A stretch of 64,000 nt of DNA from Selenomonas sp. TAMA-11512. GTDB lineage: Bacteria > Bacillota > Negativicutes > Selenomonadales > Selenomonadaceae. The position numbers were made by a program, and so were the translations under genes. Below, piece by piece: positions 62,444 through 64,000 of this stretch. The notes under the pieces were generated by a model, which had not been told where the DNA came from, searched no databases, and saw only the letters and a program-made list of their open reading frames with translations. Position 1 is the first letter of the stretch, and the number at the start of each line of letters is the position of its first letter. The stretch covers positions 682,001 through 746,000 of the forward strand of contig NZ_AP029018.1 in the NCBI RefSeq assembly GCF_037076525.1. Reading direction: 5' to 3'.

Positions 62444-64000
62444 ATGACGGAAATCGTAGAGGAGAAGCTGAAGCTCCTCCCGGACAATCCGGGCGTCTAC
62501 ATCATGAAAGACGCCGCGGGGAAGATCATCTATGTCGGCAAGGCGGTCGTGCTCAAGAACCGCGTGCGGCAATACTTCCAGTCGAGCCGCAGTCACTCGC
62601 CGAAGGTGCGCGCCATGGTCGCCAAGATTGCCGACTTCGAGACGATCCTGACGCACAGCGAGGTCGAGGCGCTCATCCTCGAGTGCAATCTCATCAAGAA
62701 GCATCGGCCGCGCTACAACATCAGCCTCAAGGACGACAAGAGCTATCCCTATGTCAAGGTCACGCTTGCCGAGGACTACCCGCGCGTCTTCATCACGCGC
62801 CGCATCGTGAAAGACGGCTCGCGCTACTTCGGGCCCTTTACCTCCGCGGGCGCCGTCCATGAGAGCCTGCGTCTCCTGCGCCGGCTCTTTCCGCTGCGCA
62901 CGTGCAAGAATATGAACGTCGAGCGTCCCTGCCTCGAGTATCACATCAAGCGCTGTCTGGCGCCCTGTACGCAGCCCGTCGATGTCGCCGAGTACCGGGC
63001 GATGATCGACGAGGTCTGCCTCTTCCTTGAGGGCCGCACGGAGCTCGTCGAGAAGGAATTGACAAAGCGTATGGAGCAGGCGGCGGAGGATTTTGCCTTT
63101 GAGCTGGCGGCGCGTCTCAGAGATCAGATTGCCGCCGTAAGAAAGGTCGCCGAGAAGCAGAACATCGTCACGGGCAGCGGTGATCAGGATGCCATAGGGA
63201 TGGCGCGCGCGGGCAACGGCGTTGTCATGCAGGTCTTCATGATACGCGCCGGCAAGATGGTCGGACGCGAGCACTTCCTCATGACGGGAAGCGAAGAAGA
63301 GACCGACGAAGCATTGCTCACAGCATTCCTGAAGCAATACTACTTTCGGGCGTCGTTCATTCCGCGTGAGGTGCTCCTCCCGGAGCCGATCACGGAGCTC
63401 ACGCTCATCGAGGAATGGCTCTCCGAGCAGAAGAAAAGCCGCGTGAGCCTCCTCATCCCGCAGCGGGGAACAAAGAGGGATGTCGTATCCATGGCGATGG
63501 ACAACGCGAAGAAAACGCTTGCCGACGAGACGGAGCGGCTCCGTGCGAGCGATGAGCAGTCGATGGGCGCGGTACGAGAGCTGGGCGAGCGTCTTGGGCT
63601 CAAGAAGGAGCCGTATCGCATGGAGTGCTTCGATATCTCGCACAACCAAGGGTCGGAGACCGTCGCTTCTATGGTTGTCTTCGAGGGAGGCGTGCCGAAG
63701 AAATCGGACTATCGACGCTTCAAGATACGGAGCGCGGAGGGGAAGCCCGATGACTTCCTATCGATGCGCGAGGTTACGACACGCCGCTACACGAAGCTGA
63801 CGGAGGACGAGTTGCCCGATCTCATCATCATTGACGGCGGCAAGGGACAGCTATCCTCCGCGTTGGAAATCATTCGCGGGGCGGGTCACAAAGATGTGGC
63901 TGTCATCGGCCTTGCCAAGCAGTTCGAGCTCGTTTTCGTCGAGGGGAGTTCAGAGCCCGTGGAGCTGGCGCGGCACAGCCAGGCTCTGTATCTCCTGCAG
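62444..64000 (+). CDS. uvrC: Excinuclease ABC subunit UvrC, C-terminus cut by window end
   Basis: The first ~519 residues of UvrC, which makes both incisions in nucleotide excision repair. In order: GIY-YIG nuclease (NPGVYIMKDAAGKIIYVGKA), a Cys-containing linker (CLEYHIKRCLAPC), UVR motif (about 200-235, binding UvrB), and the RNase H-like nuclease (ECFDISHNQGSETVASMV and IIDGGKGQL). The frame is open at base 64000, so the (HhH)2 domain lies outside. ATG start with AGGGGGGAGGG just upstream. Confidence 0.96.
   Translation, partial: MTEIVEEKLKLLPDNPGVYIMKDAAGKIIYVGKAVVLKNRVRQYFQSSRSHSPKVRAMVAKIADFETILTHSEVEALILECNLIKKHRPRYNISLKDDKSYPYVKVTLAEDYPRVFITRRIVKDGSRYFGPFTSAGAVHESLRLLRRLFPLRTCKNMNVERPCLEYHIKRCLAPCTQPVDVAEYRAMIDEVCLFLEGRTELVEKELTKRMEQAAEDFAFELAARLRDQIAAVRKVAEKQNIVTGSGDQDAIGMARAGNGVVMQVFMIRAGKMVGREHFLMTGSEEETDEALLTAFLKQYYFRASFIPREVLLPEPITELTLIEEWLSEQKKSRVSLLIPQRGTKRDVVSMAMDNAKKTLADETERLRASDEQSMGAVRELGERLGLKKEPYRMECFDISHNQGSETVASMVVFEGGVPKKSDYRRFKIRSAEGKPDDFLSMREVTTRRYTKLTEDELPDLIIIDGGKGQLSSALEIIRGAGHKDVAVIGLAKQFELVFVEGSSEPVELARHSQALYLLQ

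Noticed and set aside
62312-63649. 445-codon open frame on the - strand over tRNA-Arg and uvrC
   Set aside because: The + strand encodes UvrC with all domains; the antisense frame starts inside UvrC and reads through the tRNA.
1-64000. CRISPR arrays, prophage, rRNA operon, toxin-antitoxin or defence islands
   Set aside because: No regularly spaced repeats, phage genes, rRNA or defence-type proteins were seen; nearly all of the window is chromosomal housekeeping, motility and envelope genes.

Overview
The window looks like chromosome from a flagellated, Gram-negative-staining Firmicute of the class Negativicutes, most likely a Selenomonas-type organism. It combines Firmicutes gene order (flhG-che-fliA, mbl beside flagellar rod genes, birA-coaX-dusB, uppS-cdsA-dxr-rseP-ispG-proS) with a full outer-membrane toolkit (BamA, TamB, TolC, MlaEFD, OmpH/Skp, LpxD, flagellar L and P rings). 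Coding density is high, GC content is fairly high, and nearly all genes are on the + strand. This assignment is inference from gene content; no database was searched.

Layout. 1-8.9 kb: end of a flagellar/chemotaxis operon (flhG, PilZ protein, cheA, cheW, cheC, cheD, small membrane protein, fliA, DUF342/FapA protein, small hydrophilic protein, SwrB-position membrane protein). 8.9-13.1 kb: a divergent FtsZ-like GTPase with its own strong promoter, then tcdA and a gpsA-like gene, then queF-cobO. 13.2-19.0 kb: mbl, then flgF, flgG, flgA, flgH, flgI, flgJ, closed by a terminator. 19.1-23.0 kb: a secreted trio (AMIN + NAGPA-type protein, lipoyl-like small protein, S55/SpoIVB-like peptidase whose halves look swapped). 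23.0-40.0 kb: envelope biogenesis: mlaE, mlaF, a trans-envelope mlaD, tolC, tamB, a sigma factor with a single-pass membrane partner, bamA, an unrecognised beta-barrel candidate, three OmpH-type proteins and lpxD. 40.2-50.3 kb: VTT-domain membrane protein (- strand), hpt, ftsH, birA, coaX, dusB, M18 aminopeptidase, CDF transporter and a secreted duplicated-domain protein. 50.4-57.5 kb: tRNA-Pro (- strand) and the isoprenoid/phospholipid/proS cluster. 57.6-64 kb: lipoprotein, ECF transporter module, truA, gamma-carbonic-anhydrase-like protein, tRNA-Arg, and uvrC running off the window.

The envelope block reads as one programme. MlaEFD and TamB would move phospholipid, BamA with OmpH-type chaperones would insert outer-membrane proteins, and LpxD makes lipid A precursor. 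The sigma factor with its membrane partner in the middle of this block is the best candidate for a little-described regulatory system. A short inverted-repeat element (two near-identical ~167-bp copies and one 33-bp remnant) sits at three seams of the same block: before tamB, between tamB and the sigma gene, and across the lpxD stop codon, where the usual lipid A gene order appears to be interrupted.
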